From assembly GCA_938007945.1 (NCBI GenBank), contig CALLME010000037.1, forward strand, positions 1 to 14,982: a stretch of DNA of 14,982 nucleotides, written 5' to 3'. Position 1 is the stretch's first letter; each line of letters opens with the position of its first letter. Below, one piece after another: positions 6,356 through 13,641 of this stretch. This stretch comes from an uncultured Caulobacterales bacterium. GTDB taxonomy: Bacteria; Pseudomonadota; Alphaproteobacteria; Caulobacterales; Maricaulaceae. The notes under the pieces were generated by a model, which worked only from the letters and a program-made list of their open reading frames with translations, made no database searches and was not told the DNA's origin. A program made the translations under genes and the position numbers.

Positions 6356-7912
6356 CTACTGGTCACCAGTGTTATTTGGTGAACCCGCGATAGGCGTGTT
6401 GAGATATGGGAAAGCGTTTTGCACATCAGCCGCGCTCACAGGCGCACCATCTGTAAACGGCGCATTACCCACTGGGGCATCTTCTGGCATACAGAACCCA
6501 AGGTTAGTGGGTGTACCGTTGACAGGAATGTCATGGCAAAGGGCTCCCATAACAACACGCAGGGCGATATCAACTGTATCATCACCTGGACGACGTCCAT
6601 TCGGGAAGCCTGCAAGGTCACCACCGGCGACACCAAGGTTGACTTGAGAGTCGCGTGGCGTTGGTTCAATTCCCGTATTAAGGCGCATCATTTCAGACCC
6701 TGTCACAATCGCCTGTTGGTTGACGCCTTCAAAGCCTGTCAAAAACGCCGCGACGAGATCTGTCCGCGGTAGGTTTGAGGGTGCGATATTATCTTCCGCG
6801 CCGAGCGCGTCACGGAACAAAATGTCAATCAGCGCAGGCAAAGTTGGATTAGTCACAAAATCAGCGGCTTGCGCGTCATCTTTCGGTTCTGAGTGATTAA
6901 AGAGATCTTTGAACGGCAGACCAATCACGACCTCATTCACAAGCGGCGCTGAGAGGCGTGAGACTTGCACATAAGCCCCGCCCTGTAGCGCAGGGCGCTC
7001 ATAAGTTGGTGTTGGATCAATCAATTGTGCTTGTGGCAAACTCGCCGTTGTCCACGCGCCGATGACGCCGTTACCAGCGCCCGTCACGCATTCAATCGGA
7101 AGTTCTAGCGCAATAGACGTAACATTTGCGTCTTTCAAATCGTCATTGTCTTTATCTTGCTCAATTGAGCCTTCAAGCGGCACAAGATTTACAAGGTCAA
7201 AAACCTCTCCAAGGTTAACGGCGAAAGCTTCTTTACGCTGACCGACAAAAACGCGGCCTGGCGTAGCGCAGCCTGGAACTGTCACATCGTTAATGTACTG
7301 ATTGGCATAAGCGTCATAATCTGGAAGCGTTTTATTACCAATATTGTCGACGGGCTTGGTAAAGGTTGTGCCGATTTCTGTGCGAGTGCCAGAGCGGCGG
7401 TCGCCTTCAACAACTGTAATTTTATATGTTTCCGTTTCGCCAAGGGCTGAGCTATCACCCGCAGTGATGGCGCCAGCGGCACGCAGGGGGATAGGTAATG
7501 TTTTATCACCAATTTGCAGCATTACGCCTGTACCATTGACAAGCTCATTATCGAAATCAAAAGAATAAGTTAGATCTTCGACCGCGTCGCCATCATTATC
7601 AATGTGAATTTCGTAAAGCGCATCAGGGTCCATCGTAAAATAGTTCGGACCGCCATATGGGGCTTGGATAGGCTGATAGTTGGCAATGAACGTCACAAAC
7701 CCTTCACGACCTGGCTCATAACTACGGAACATGTAAAAGTCCGTACCGTCAACCTTAGGCGTTTCTGTAATAGCTGGCGCTTCGCGGTGACTAGACGCAA
7801 AACTTGGGAGCGCAATTGCGCCCGCTGCAGCCAATGCGCTCGTCGCGAGGAGGGTTTTAACTGAAAGGCCCTTTATCAGGCGGCGGGAGGGTGAGTGATT
7901 AGGTGTCGTCAT
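6356..7912 (-). CDS. exported DUF4331 family protein
   Basis: A 518-residue secreted or periplasmic protein. The N-terminus has a hydrophobic signal (about 18-39) with a likely cut before the SSHREAP motif (40-46). An SRRLIK stretch (9-14) resembles a Tat twin-arginine motif, so export may be folded and Tat-dependent. The SHREAP and DGTDFYMF (55-62) motifs are the hallmark of the DUF4331 family, whose function is not established. IDNDGDAVEDL (104-114) and DKDNDDLKD look like aspartate-rich calcium-binding loops. Four Cys residues (in VPGCAT, IECVTG, ALCHDI and GFCMPE) could form disulfides. The ATG at 7912 has AAGGA 6 bases upstream. It is the first gene of an operon with the poly-proline lipoprotein and is divergent from the ECF sigma gene, which suggests but does not prove sigma control. 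Confidence 0.9.
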   Translation of the reverse strand: MTTPNHSPSRRLIKGLSVKTLLATSALAAAGAIALPSFASSHREAPAITETPKVDGTDFYMFRSYEPGREGFVTFIANYQPIQAPYGGPNYFTMDPDALYEIHIDNDGDAVEDLTYSFDFDNELVNGTGVMLQIGDKTLPIPLRAAGAITAGDSSALGETETYKITVVEGDRRSGTRTEIGTTFTKPVDNIGNKTLPDYDAYANQYINDVTVPGCATPGRVFVGQRKEAFAVNLGEVFDLVNLVPLEGSIEQDKDNDDLKDANVTSIALELPIECVTGAGNGVIGAWTTASLPQAQLIDPTPTYERPALQGGAYVQVSRLSAPLVNEVVIGLPFKDLFNHSEPKDDAQAADFVTNPTLPALIDILFRDALGAEDNIAPSNLPRTDLVAAFLTGFEGVNQQAIVTGSEMMRLNTGIEPTPRDSQVNLGVAGGDLAGFPNGRRPGDDTVDIALRVVMGALCHDIPVNGTPTNLGFCMPEDAPVGNAPFTDGAPVSAADVQNAFPYLNTPIAGSPNNTGDQ

Positions 7913-8032
7913 TATCGGTCCTTCATGGATTGCTGCATCGAAAAAGTAGGCGCAGTTTTTTTATCGAGTGCACCAGTTACGCGGCCCACACGGCTTTTGG
8001 TGCAAGACGCTATGTATTTTTCATAGATTTTC

Positions 8033-8056
8033 GGAACGTATTATAATGACAGACGT
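8033..8056 (+). promoter_or_regulatory. ECF-type promoter of the sigma factor gene
   Basis: GGAAC (8033-8037) and CGT (8054-8056) are 16 bases apart, the arrangement used by many group IV sigma factors, including the alphaproteobacterial general stress sigma EcfG. Transcription would start near 8063 and read into the ECF gene at 8120. It could mean autoregulation or control by EcfG; the sequence cannot separate these. Confidence 0.6.
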
Positions 8057-8070
8057 AAATATTGTGTCCA
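8040..8070 (-). promoter_or_regulatory. candidate sigma70 promoter of the DUF4331 operon
   Basis: On the minus strand TGGACA (8070-8065) and a perfect TATAAT (8045-8040) are separated by 19 bases, longer than ideal. The site overlaps the ECF-type promoter on the other strand, so the two polymerases could exclude each other. The leader would be about 120 bases. Confidence 0.3.
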
Positions 8071-8119
8071 TAGTATTTACACGTATTCACTCTGCGGGGA
8101 GCAGAGTAAGAGGGGTCAA

Positions 8120-8746
8120 ATGTCGCACGAGAGAATCAGCTATCATCAGTCATCAGCTGAGACTCCGAAAATTGACATATATGCAGACCAAAATGCTGAA
8201 CTTACGCAACTTTTAGACCGGTGTGCGAATGGTGACAGCCACGCTTTCAAACGCGTTTATGCGCTGACAGCCCCAAAACTGACAGCGATTACATTAAAAA
8301 TGGTGCGTGATGAGCAGCTTACATTCGATATTATGCAACAAAGCTATCTGAAAATCTGGGAGAAAGCTGGCACCTATGATCCAAATAAAGGCAAAGCCTT
8401 TTCGTGGATGCTGGTCGTGACACGTAATAAATCACTCGATTGCTTGCGAAAATTAAAGCGTGAGGGTTATTCGGACGAGCTTACAGATTTAATTGAGGAC
8501 GAAACAGCGCAGTCTGATGATCGCGCAAAGGCGTGGATGTTGCGTCGCTTGATAGCGCCATATCTTGACAAACTGTCGCCGCAAACGACTCAAGCTGTTT
8601 TGCTCAGTGCAGTGCACGGGCTGAGTTCACGCGAAATAGGCGAGCGTCTTAACGTACCCACAAATACGGCGAAAAGCTGGGTGCGCAGAGGTTTAGAAAA
8701 ACTACGTGTCGATATGGACGTAGGAGATATTTCAGAGCTGATTTAG
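8120..8746 (+). CDS. ECF (group IV) RNA polymerase sigma factor, SigK-like
   Basis: A 208-residue sigma factor with only regions 2 and 4. Region 2 (about 28-112) has the helix GDSHAFKRVYALT, the core-binding segment QQSYLKIWEK and the promoter-melting/-10 segment KAFSWMLVVTRNKSLDCLRK with the conserved W96. Region 4 (about 150-198) has LSPQTTQAVLLS, then the helix-turn-helix SSREIGERLNVPTNTAKSWV that reads the -35 element. An N-terminal 25-residue extension is unassigned. The ATG at 8120 is preceded by AAGAGGGG. The gene lies behind a GGAAC-N16-CGT promoter. It ends 21 bases from the end of an RskA-type anti-sigma gene on the opposite strand, its most likely partner. Many ECF genes are co-transcribed with their anti-sigma gene; here they are convergent. 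Confidence 0.93.
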   Translation: MSHERISYHQSSAETPKIDIYADQNAELTQLLDRCANGDSHAFKRVYALTAPKLTAITLKMVRDEQLTFDIMQQSYLKIWEKAGTYDPNKGKAFSWMLVVTRNKSLDCLRKLKREGYSDELTDLIEDETAQSDDRAKAWMLRRLIAPYLDKLSPQTTQAVLLSAVHGLSSREIGERLNVPTNTAKSWVRRGLEKLRVDMDVGDISELI

Positions 8747-8767
8747 ATCTCAATTCAGCAGTGTGCT

Positions 8768-9592
8768 TTAAATATCCCTTTTTAAGGATGAGACGGCGCC
8801 AGTGAATAAGACAGGGCCTTCTGGTGCGGCCGAGGTCGAGCCCCCTCTTCTCTCTAGACTGATAGCCAGAGTATCTGTGCCGCCTTGCAATGTCATCGGA
8901 ATATCAAATTCGAGCTGATCGAGCTCTCCTGCGCGCGTCATGACACCAAGAGATTGTGGTGCCGCTTGCCCCTCCCTTATCAACCAAAGTTGTAGATCGC
9001 CATCCTTAGGTACGGTGACATTTGATAATCTTGCGACCACTTTGTTGGTTGCGGGATTATAAATAATCGCCACAAGTTCTGGCTGACTGTCATCCGACAA
9101 TAGCGCCAAGAATTGCTGTGTTTTGTCAGGGCTTTTCTGAACGTTCGCAATTTGCTGTGGCATTGTTTCAGGGTTTGTAGCTGAGTTGAACGTCACAAAA
9201 TGAGAGCCGACAGCCGCGACGGCTACCAATGACGCCGCAATGGCTAGGCCCTTCCATTTTCTGTTATTTGTAGGTTGGGCAGACTTTGTTGAGTCACCTC
9301 CGAAAATTGGGGCAATCTTGTCGTCGCTGATATCGTGATTTTTATCCTCTTCGTCCATATGAGATACAGGATCAATCTCAGCGAGAATTGATTCAAGCAA
9401 ACCCTCTGGTGGCTGCATATCTTCAGTTGTTTCGTTGAGCGGCGCCAGCCACATCTCAATATCTCGAACGGTCTCTCGAAAGCTGTCATCTGTTGCAAAT
9501 AAGTTTTGATAAGCCGCGAGTTGCTCGTCTGTTGCCTGTCCAGAGAGATAGGCAATTGCGAGCGCTTCATGTGCAGCGTTTGGAGTGCTCAT
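8768..9592 (-). CDS. RskA-type membrane anti-sigma factor
   Basis: A 274-residue single-pass inner-membrane protein. Residues 1-80 are a cytoplasmic helical anti-sigma domain (for example EALAIAYLSGQATDEQ and PPEGLLESILAEIDP) with no HxxxCxxC zinc motif. An Asp/Glu-rich linker follows, and the membrane segment is about 114-131 (GLAIAASLVAVAAVGSHF). The periplasmic part ends in the RskA C-terminal domain: LQLWLIREG (200-208), SLGV, TLAISLERRGGS (241-252) and PEGPVLFTG (257-265). Members of this family hold SigK-like ECF factors at the membrane and release them by regulated proteolysis. The ATG at 9592 has GGAGG upstream and overlaps the preceding stop as ATGA, showing translational coupling to the sigma-like gene. 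Its presumed target is the sigma factor at 8120-8746, but the coupled protein is a second possible partner. Confidence 0.92.
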   Translation of the reverse strand: MSTPNAAHEALAIAYLSGQATDEQLAAYQNLFATDDSFRETVRDIEMWLAPLNETTEDMQPPEGLLESILAEIDPVSHMDEEDKNHDISDDKIAPIFGGDSTKSAQPTNNRKWKGLAIAASLVAVAAVGSHFVTFNSATNPETMPQQIANVQKSPDKTQQFLALLSDDSQPELVAIIYNPATNKVVARLSNVTVPKDGDLQLWLIREGQAAPQSLGVMTRAGELDQLEFDIPMTLQGGTDTLAISLERRGGSTSAAPEGPVLFTGAVSSLKRDI

Positions 9593-10059
9593 GGTTTCGC
9601 CCTCCGGATTTTTGACAGAATTTTTTGAATACGCCGCTCCATCTCCTCGACGCTGCAATTATTGGACTTCGCCAGAGCGGCTATTGGCATGGCGTTGAGA
9701 TAGGCAAGTTTCAAAAGCATATACTCTTTATCAGACAATCCCTCCGCTGATAAATCCTTACGCGACTTCAAATCAGATGTAGGGACGTCAGGCCCTTTGA
9801 CAGGCTCAAGATCATATTTGGCTTTGTAATCAAGGGCATATCGATGCGCTAAAGCCCGCAAGCGGTTAAGCGGGTCGGATACAGCATTTTCGTCTTGGCC
9901 TCTTAGCTCCCAAATACGTGCATAAACCGATTTAAGGACAGTGGCAGACGCGCTCTTATCCCCAATTGTGCGGTGGATAACGCCAAGCAAAGGTGCAGAT
10001 GTCAAAGCATATATTTCTGACATTGCCTGAACTCCTTCCTTGTCCAATTGCAGTAGCAA
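9589..10059 (-). CDS. degenerate ECF sigma-like protein
   Basis: A short protein (156 residues from TTG 10059, 144 from ATG 10023) that aligns without gaps to the intact sigma factor at 8120 in two blocks. In region 2, YALTSAPLLGV against YALTAPKLTAI and YARIWE against YLKIWE match. In region 4, a 45-residue block starting LSDKEYMLLKL matches LSPQTTQAVLL in length. The residues that read and melt promoters are not kept: the conserved Trp of region 2 is Arg (DPLNRLRALAHRY), and the helix-turn-helix is replaced by IAALAKSNNCSVEEMERRIQ. It may bind the anti-sigma factor or core polymerase without acting as a normal sigma. The ATG at 10023 has an excellent AAGGAAGGAG site, but homology to sigma helix 1 continues upstream through LLLQLDKEGVQA, hence the longer call. 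It is first in an operon with the anti-sigma gene. Confidence 0.78.
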   Translation of the reverse strand: MLLQLDKEGVQAMSEIYALTSAPLLGVIHRTIGDKSASATVLKSVYARIWELRGQDENAVSDPLNRLRALAHRYALDYKAKYDLEPVKGPDVPTSDLKSRKDLSAEGLSDKEYMLLKLAYLNAMPIAALAKSNNCSVEEMERRIQKILSKIRRAKP

Positions 10060-10258
10060 AACTCTCAGTCGCTCAACGGTAACTGTGTTATCTGTCTTAA
10101 TATCAGGCCTCTAAATTTAATGACGCTCAGGCTTGAGTGACGCATTGTACCTTTGTTGGCAATATATAAGTTACGCTCGGGTTAAAGCAATGTGTGCAAA
10201 TTCTTCAAAATTGTTAGAAAAATTGCACCGTCACGCCACATTGGGGCGTATTTTTACT

Positions 10259-11095
10259 ATGGAAAACTTCACAATATTGAATTTAAAAACATCTTTTATC
10301 GCGACGGTTGCGAGCTGTGTCATGGCGCTCTCAACGCCCGTCTTCGCGCATGATTTCTGGATAGCGCCTGAGAGCTATGTCGCAGAGGCGGGCGAGGCTC
10401 TGGACATTGACATTATGATAGGTCATCCAACAGACCGCCTCGCTTGGCCAACCAATCCACACCGCATCATTTCATTTCGTAGCTTTGGGCCAAATGGTAT
10501 CTCGGACCGTCAATCAAGTGTGACAGGTCGGTCTAAAGACATCTCAATTAAGTTTAAAGCGCCTGGCACGCATCTGCTCGCAATTGAGACGACCCAGGCC
10601 TTTAGTAAGCTCGAAAGCGATGCCTTTAATGCTTATCTCGACGAGGAGGGGCTAACGCCTATTAAACTCCACCGCGTCAGAAATCGGCTAACGGAACAGG
10701 CCGGCACAGAAGTCTATTCACGGCGTGGAAAATCCATCATACAAATCGGCAAACCGACCTCATCAGATGACGCCCTTGTCACACGGCCCATAGGCATGAC
10801 GCTCGAAATTGTGCCGACAGCTAACCCTGCGCGACTCGCTGAAAGCGACAGCATGACCTCTCAAATATTTTACAGAGGCCAGCCGCAATCGGGTGTTACC
10901 GTCGGGCTTGTAGATTTGTCGGGCGATCTTGGTCTCGTGAACGAACAGGTCTCTGATAAGAAGGGATTCGTGACGTTTAAAAAACCGTCCAAAGGCGCAT
11001 GGATGCAGCACGCCGTCTGGTCTGACCCTATGGAAGACAATAACCGCGCCGACTATGACACGATATTCTCAAGCCTAAGCTTCGCCGTACCGTAA
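10259..11095 (+). CDS. exported DUF4198 family protein
   Basis: A 278-residue periplasmic protein. The signal peptide (1-30, TSFIATVASCVMALSTPVFA) is followed directly by HDFWIAPESY, the DUF4198 hallmark, so the mature chain probably begins with His. The remainder is beta-rich. Near the C-terminus QIFYRGQPQSGVTVGLVDL and DKKGFVTFKKP resemble the Ig-like module of this family, and the protein ends with ADYDTIFSSLSFAVP. DUF4198 proteins are often found near metal or TonB-dependent transport genes, and some are proposed nickel/cobalt uptake components; binding by this one is inference. No good Shine-Dalgarno precedes the ATG at 10259, and the frame is open further upstream (TTG 10133, ATG 10190), but the signal peptide favours 10259. 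The gene is divergent from the sigma-like/anti-sigma operon across 199 bases. Confidence 0.86.
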   Translation: MENFTILNLKTSFIATVASCVMALSTPVFAHDFWIAPESYVAEAGEALDIDIMIGHPTDRLAWPTNPHRIISFRSFGPNGISDRQSSVTGRSKDISIKFKAPGTHLLAIETTQAFSKLESDAFNAYLDEEGLTPIKLHRVRNRLTEQAGTEVYSRRGKSIIQIGKPTSSDDALVTRPIGMTLEIVPTANPARLAESDSMTSQIFYRGQPQSGVTVGLVDLSGDLGLVNEQVSDKKGFVTFKKPSKGAWMQHAVWSDPMEDNNRADYDTIFSSLSFAVP

Positions 11096-11115
11096 GTTCT
11101 AATGAATTGAGTTAT

Positions 11116-11192
11116 TGGCGCACCTAGCACGATTCGAACGTGCGACCTCTGCCTTCGGAGGGCAGCGCTCTATCCAGCTGAGCTATAGGTGC
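11116..11192 (-). tRNA. tRNA-Arg (anticodon CCG)
   Basis: A full 77-base cloverleaf on the minus strand. The acceptor stem is GCACCTA/TAGGTGC with a G discriminator and an encoded CCA (11118-11116). The D arm is GCTC/GAGC, the anticodon stem is CTGCC/GGCAG with loop CTCCGAA giving anticodon CCG, and the T arm is GCACG/CGTGC with TTCGAAT. All stems pair. It decodes CGG. Confidence 0.97.
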
Positions 11193-11201
11193 GTGAAGGG
11201 T

Positions 11202-11230
11202 GTTCTAGTCACCTGCCTTGCCAATGGCAA
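11202..11230 (-). promoter_or_regulatory. promoter of tRNA-Arg
   Basis: On the minus strand TTGCCA (11230-11225) and TAGAAC (11207-11202) are 17 bases apart. The -10 box ends 9 bases before the mature tRNA 5' end, so the primary transcript would have a very short leader. Confidence 0.5.
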
Positions 11231-11305
11231 TGAAAAGTTCAGCTGCGGAGCCTGCATCTAAAATGGCGTATTGATTAAACGCCGCGTCTTAGGCAGAAGC
11301 CGTTT

Positions 11306-12295
11306 ATGCGTATTTTCAAGACCTATATGACATCTGTCTCAGCGCTTTTCTGTGGCGCCCTGCTCGTGGCTTGTGGCCAAGGCGGCACAGTTGATGGCAA
11401 AATCGCGGAGGCTCGCGCACGTAATGACGGCCCTGCTGTATGGGTGGTGAAAGACCATGACAGCACCCTTTATTTGTTTGGCACAGTTCATCTTCTCTCA
11501 TCCGAATTTGATTGGATGTCTGGCGATCTAGAAAGCATTTTTCGCGAGTCAGGCACGGTATTTTTTGAAATCGATACAGGCCCTAGCGCACAGATTAAGG
11601 CATCGGTCCTCACCCAAAGTCTTGGCTTTCGCACGGACGGTCTGCGGCTGTCCGGCGAGCTTGATAGCTATCAGCTTAAATTACTCGATGCGGCGGCCAA
11701 CAATAGCGGTATAGCCGTCGCCACGCTCGATAATATGAAACCGTGGCTCGCGAGCGAATTTCTGACGGTCGCAGCAGCTGCGGAAGCTGGACTTACGCCT
11801 GAACTCTCAGCGGATGACGCGCTTAAATCTCGCGCAGCGGCGCAAGGCAAAAACATCATCTATCTCGATACGATGGAAGGTCAACTGACCCGCGCAGCAG
11901 AGCAGCCTCAATTCGTACAAATGAAACTGCTCAGCGACACACTGGAAGGTTTTAATACGCTCGGCAGCGACCTCACAAAAGTGGCGCAGGCATGGTCTGT
12001 CGGGCAAACCAATTATCTCACGCGTGAGTTGATTGAAGAGACGCGAAAACGCTCCCCCGATATTTATCAGGTCTTTTTTGACGATGTGAACCGTGATTGG
12101 TCGCGCCAATTCACGCGCTTTATGGAAGGCAATGGCACTGGCTTTGCAGGCATTGGTATTGGGCATTTGCTCGGAGAAGACAGCGTGCAAGACCTACTTC
12201 GTGACCAAGGGTATGAAGTGTCGCGCTATTACGCGTTTAAAGGCGAGCCCGTTATTCAGACTGTGCCGCTGCGTTCCGTCACTGGCGAAGATTAA
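11306..12295 (+). CDS. TraB/GumN family lipoprotein
   Basis: A 329-residue lipoprotein. The lipobox LVAC puts the lipidated Cys at residue 23. The TraB/GumN fold is shown by AVWVVKDHDSTLYLFGTVHLL (with GTVH, H62), an acidic residue at E88 (VFFEID), LDTMEGQL (188-194) and the C-terminal GIGIGHLLGEDSVQDLL with H287. These His/Glu residues are the conserved core of the family, which has been linked to Tiki-type metalloproteases; protease activity here is not demonstrated. The chain is of normal length with no lost core residue. The Shine-Dalgarno is weak (AGAAG 11 bases before the ATG). The stop codon overlaps that of the convergent phosphatase gene: the two stops share the palindrome TTAA, 12292-12295. 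Confidence 0.9.
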   Translation: MRIFKTYMTSVSALFCGALLVACGQGGTVDGKIAEARARNDGPAVWVVKDHDSTLYLFGTVHLLSSEFDWMSGDLESIFRESGTVFFEIDTGPSAQIKASVLTQSLGFRTDGLRLSGELDSYQLKLLDAAANNSGIAVATLDNMKPWLASEFLTVAAAAEAGLTPELSADDALKSRAAAQGKNIIYLDTMEGQLTRAAEQPQFVQMKLLSDTLEGFNTLGSDLTKVAQAWSVGQTNYLTRELIEETRKRSPDIYQVFFDDVNRDWSRQFTRFMEGNGTGFAGIGIGHLLGEDSVQDLLRDQGYEVSRYYAFKGEPVIQTVPLRSVTGED

Positions 12296-12756
12296 GAGTG
12301 TTCTGAGACCCTGTTAATGAGGCCCTCACTTGCCTGCTCAATGAGGTAAACCACCTGCTTAAATCCGTCTTGGCCGCCATAATAAGGGTCGGGGACTTCG
12401 CGTATGGATTGGTTAGGGGCGAAGTCGAGAAATAGGCCTAAATGACCCGAATAACCCTCTGGCGCGAGTGTCTGTAAATTCCGCAAATTTTCGCGGTCCA
12501 TGGCGAGAATATAATCAAATTTTGCAAAATCTGTGCGTTCAACCTTGCGCGCAGCTTGTCCTGCAAAGCTATAACCTGCCGCTTCACCTGCCGCAACAGA
12601 ACGTGAATCAGGGGTCGCGCCGACGTGCCAGCCGCCAGTACCGGCGCTGTCAATAACAACGTCTAGTCCAGCCTCGGACGCGCGTTTCCTAAAAATAGCT
12701 TCTGCTGTCGGGGAGCGGCAAATATTGCCAAGGCAGACGAATAAAACAGAGCTCAT
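12292..12756 (-). CDS. low-molecular-weight protein tyrosine phosphatase
   Basis: A 154-residue cytoplasmic phosphatase of normal length. The P-loop CLGNICRS carries the nucleophile C8 and R14 (CX5R) close to the N-terminus, and the general acid D123 lies in VPDPYYGG with two adjacent Tyr residues. W43 stands in the substrate-wall loop. Every catalytic residue is present. A P-loop and DPYY of this kind mark a tyrosine phosphatase rather than an ArsC arsenate reductase, though the folds are related. The ATG at 12756 is 9 bases downstream of the pstB stop, so the gene is probably transcribed with the phosphate transporter genes. Substrates could be tyrosine-phosphorylated proteins such as polysaccharide kinases; none is visible here. 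Confidence 0.94.
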   Translation of the reverse strand: MSSVLFVCLGNICRSPTAEAIFRKRASEAGLDVVIDSAGTGGWHVGATPDSRSVAAGEAAGYSFAGQAARKVERTDFAKFDYILAMDRENLRNLQTLAPEGYSGHLGLFLDFAPNQSIREVPDPYYGGQDGFKQVVYLIEQASEGLINRVSEHS

Positions 12757-12765
12757 TATGTGGCC

Positions 12766-13641
12766 CTAGCCCGTTCGGCCTGTGATGTAATCTTCGGTAC
12801 GCGAATCTGTTGGCTTGGTGAAAATTGTTGCCGTATCATCATACTCAATCAAGTCGCCCAGATGGAAGAAGGCCGTCTTGTCAGAAATACGCGCCGCTTG
12901 CGCCATAGAGTGTGTCACAATCACGATGCAGTAACGCTCTTTGAGCTCCTCAATCAGGGCTTCAAGCTTAGCCGTTGCGATGGGATCAAGCGCAGAGGCG
13001 GGTTCGTCCATCAAAATCACTTCAGGCGAGACGGCAATGGCGCGCGCAATTACGAGGCGTTGTTGTTGCCCGCCAGACAGGCCAGTCCCCGAGAGTTTTA
13101 AACGGTCTTTCACTTCATCCCAAAGCCCTGCGCGGCGCAAAGATTTTTCAACTAACGCATCCATCTCAGCTTTGCTGTTCGTCATCCCGTGGATTTTGGG
13201 ACCATAGGCGATATTATCATAAATCGATTTTGGGAATGGGTTTGGCTTTTGAAACACCATACCAACGCGCGCGCGAAGCAGCACGGGATCGAGATTTTCG
13301 TCGTAAATATTCTGACCATCCATCTTAATTTCGCCAGAGACGCGACAGCCTGCAATCGTGTCATTCATACGGTTAAAGGTCCGCAGAAATGTCGATTTAC
13401 CACAGCCTGAGGGGCCAATGAAAGCTGTGACACCGCGGTCAGGAATATCGATATCAATACCGTGCAGCGCTTCGAAATTACCGTAATGGACTTTGACGCC
13501 GCGGCATGTGAATTTGATGTTACGCTCAGCGATATTTGCTTTGGCGCTCGCGACAGGGGCCTGCATCTTTAGACGCTGCGCACGAAGCGCCTCTTCTGTG
13601 TCGCCAGTATAACCGTCAGTGAGGGGGATATCGTTAGCCAT
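12766..13641 (-). CDS. pstB: phosphate ABC transporter ATP-binding protein PstB
   Basis: A 291-residue ATPase that powers the PstSCAB high-affinity phosphate importer on the cytoplasmic side of the inner membrane. Walker A is GPSGCGKST (76-84), Q-loop Q131 lies in [11 protein letters not shown] (typical of PstB), the signature is LSGGQ (188-192), Walker B is [13 protein letters not shown] (208-220) and the switch His is H244. The N-terminus has about 40 extra residues before the conserved [13 protein letters not shown], longer than E. coli PstB and lacking a recognised motif. The ATG directly follows the pstA stop (TAAATG), so the two are translationally coupled. The gene usually found next, phoU, is absent; a tyrosine phosphatase gene follows instead. 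Expression under phosphate limitation is expected, but the promoter lies outside the window. Confidence 0.98.
   Translation of the reverse strand: MANDIPLTDGYTGDTEEALRAQRLKMQAPVASAKANIAERNIKFTCRGVKVHYGNFEALHGIDIDIPDRGVTAFIGPSGCGKSTFLRTFNRMNDTIAGCRVSGEIKMDGQNIYDENLDPVLLRARVGMVFQKPNPFPKSIYDNIAYGPKIHGMTNSKAEMDALVEKSLRRAGLWDEVKDRLKLSGTGLSGGQQQRLVIARAIAVSPEVILMDEPASALDPIATAKLEALIEELKERYCIVIVTHSMAQAARISDKTAFFHLGDLIEYDDTATIFTKPTDSRTEDYITGRTG

Noticed and set aside
7975..10176. Octamer AGTTACGC present at 7975-7982 and 10169-10176, in both intergenic regions of the sigma locus
   Set aside because: About one shared octamer is expected by chance between two regions of 200 bases, and no common second element stands at matching spacing.
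10133..10258. Longer start (TTG 10133 or ATG 10190) for the DUF4198 gene
   Set aside because: It would bury the signal peptide more than 20 residues inside the chain; no Shine-Dalgarno supports either start.
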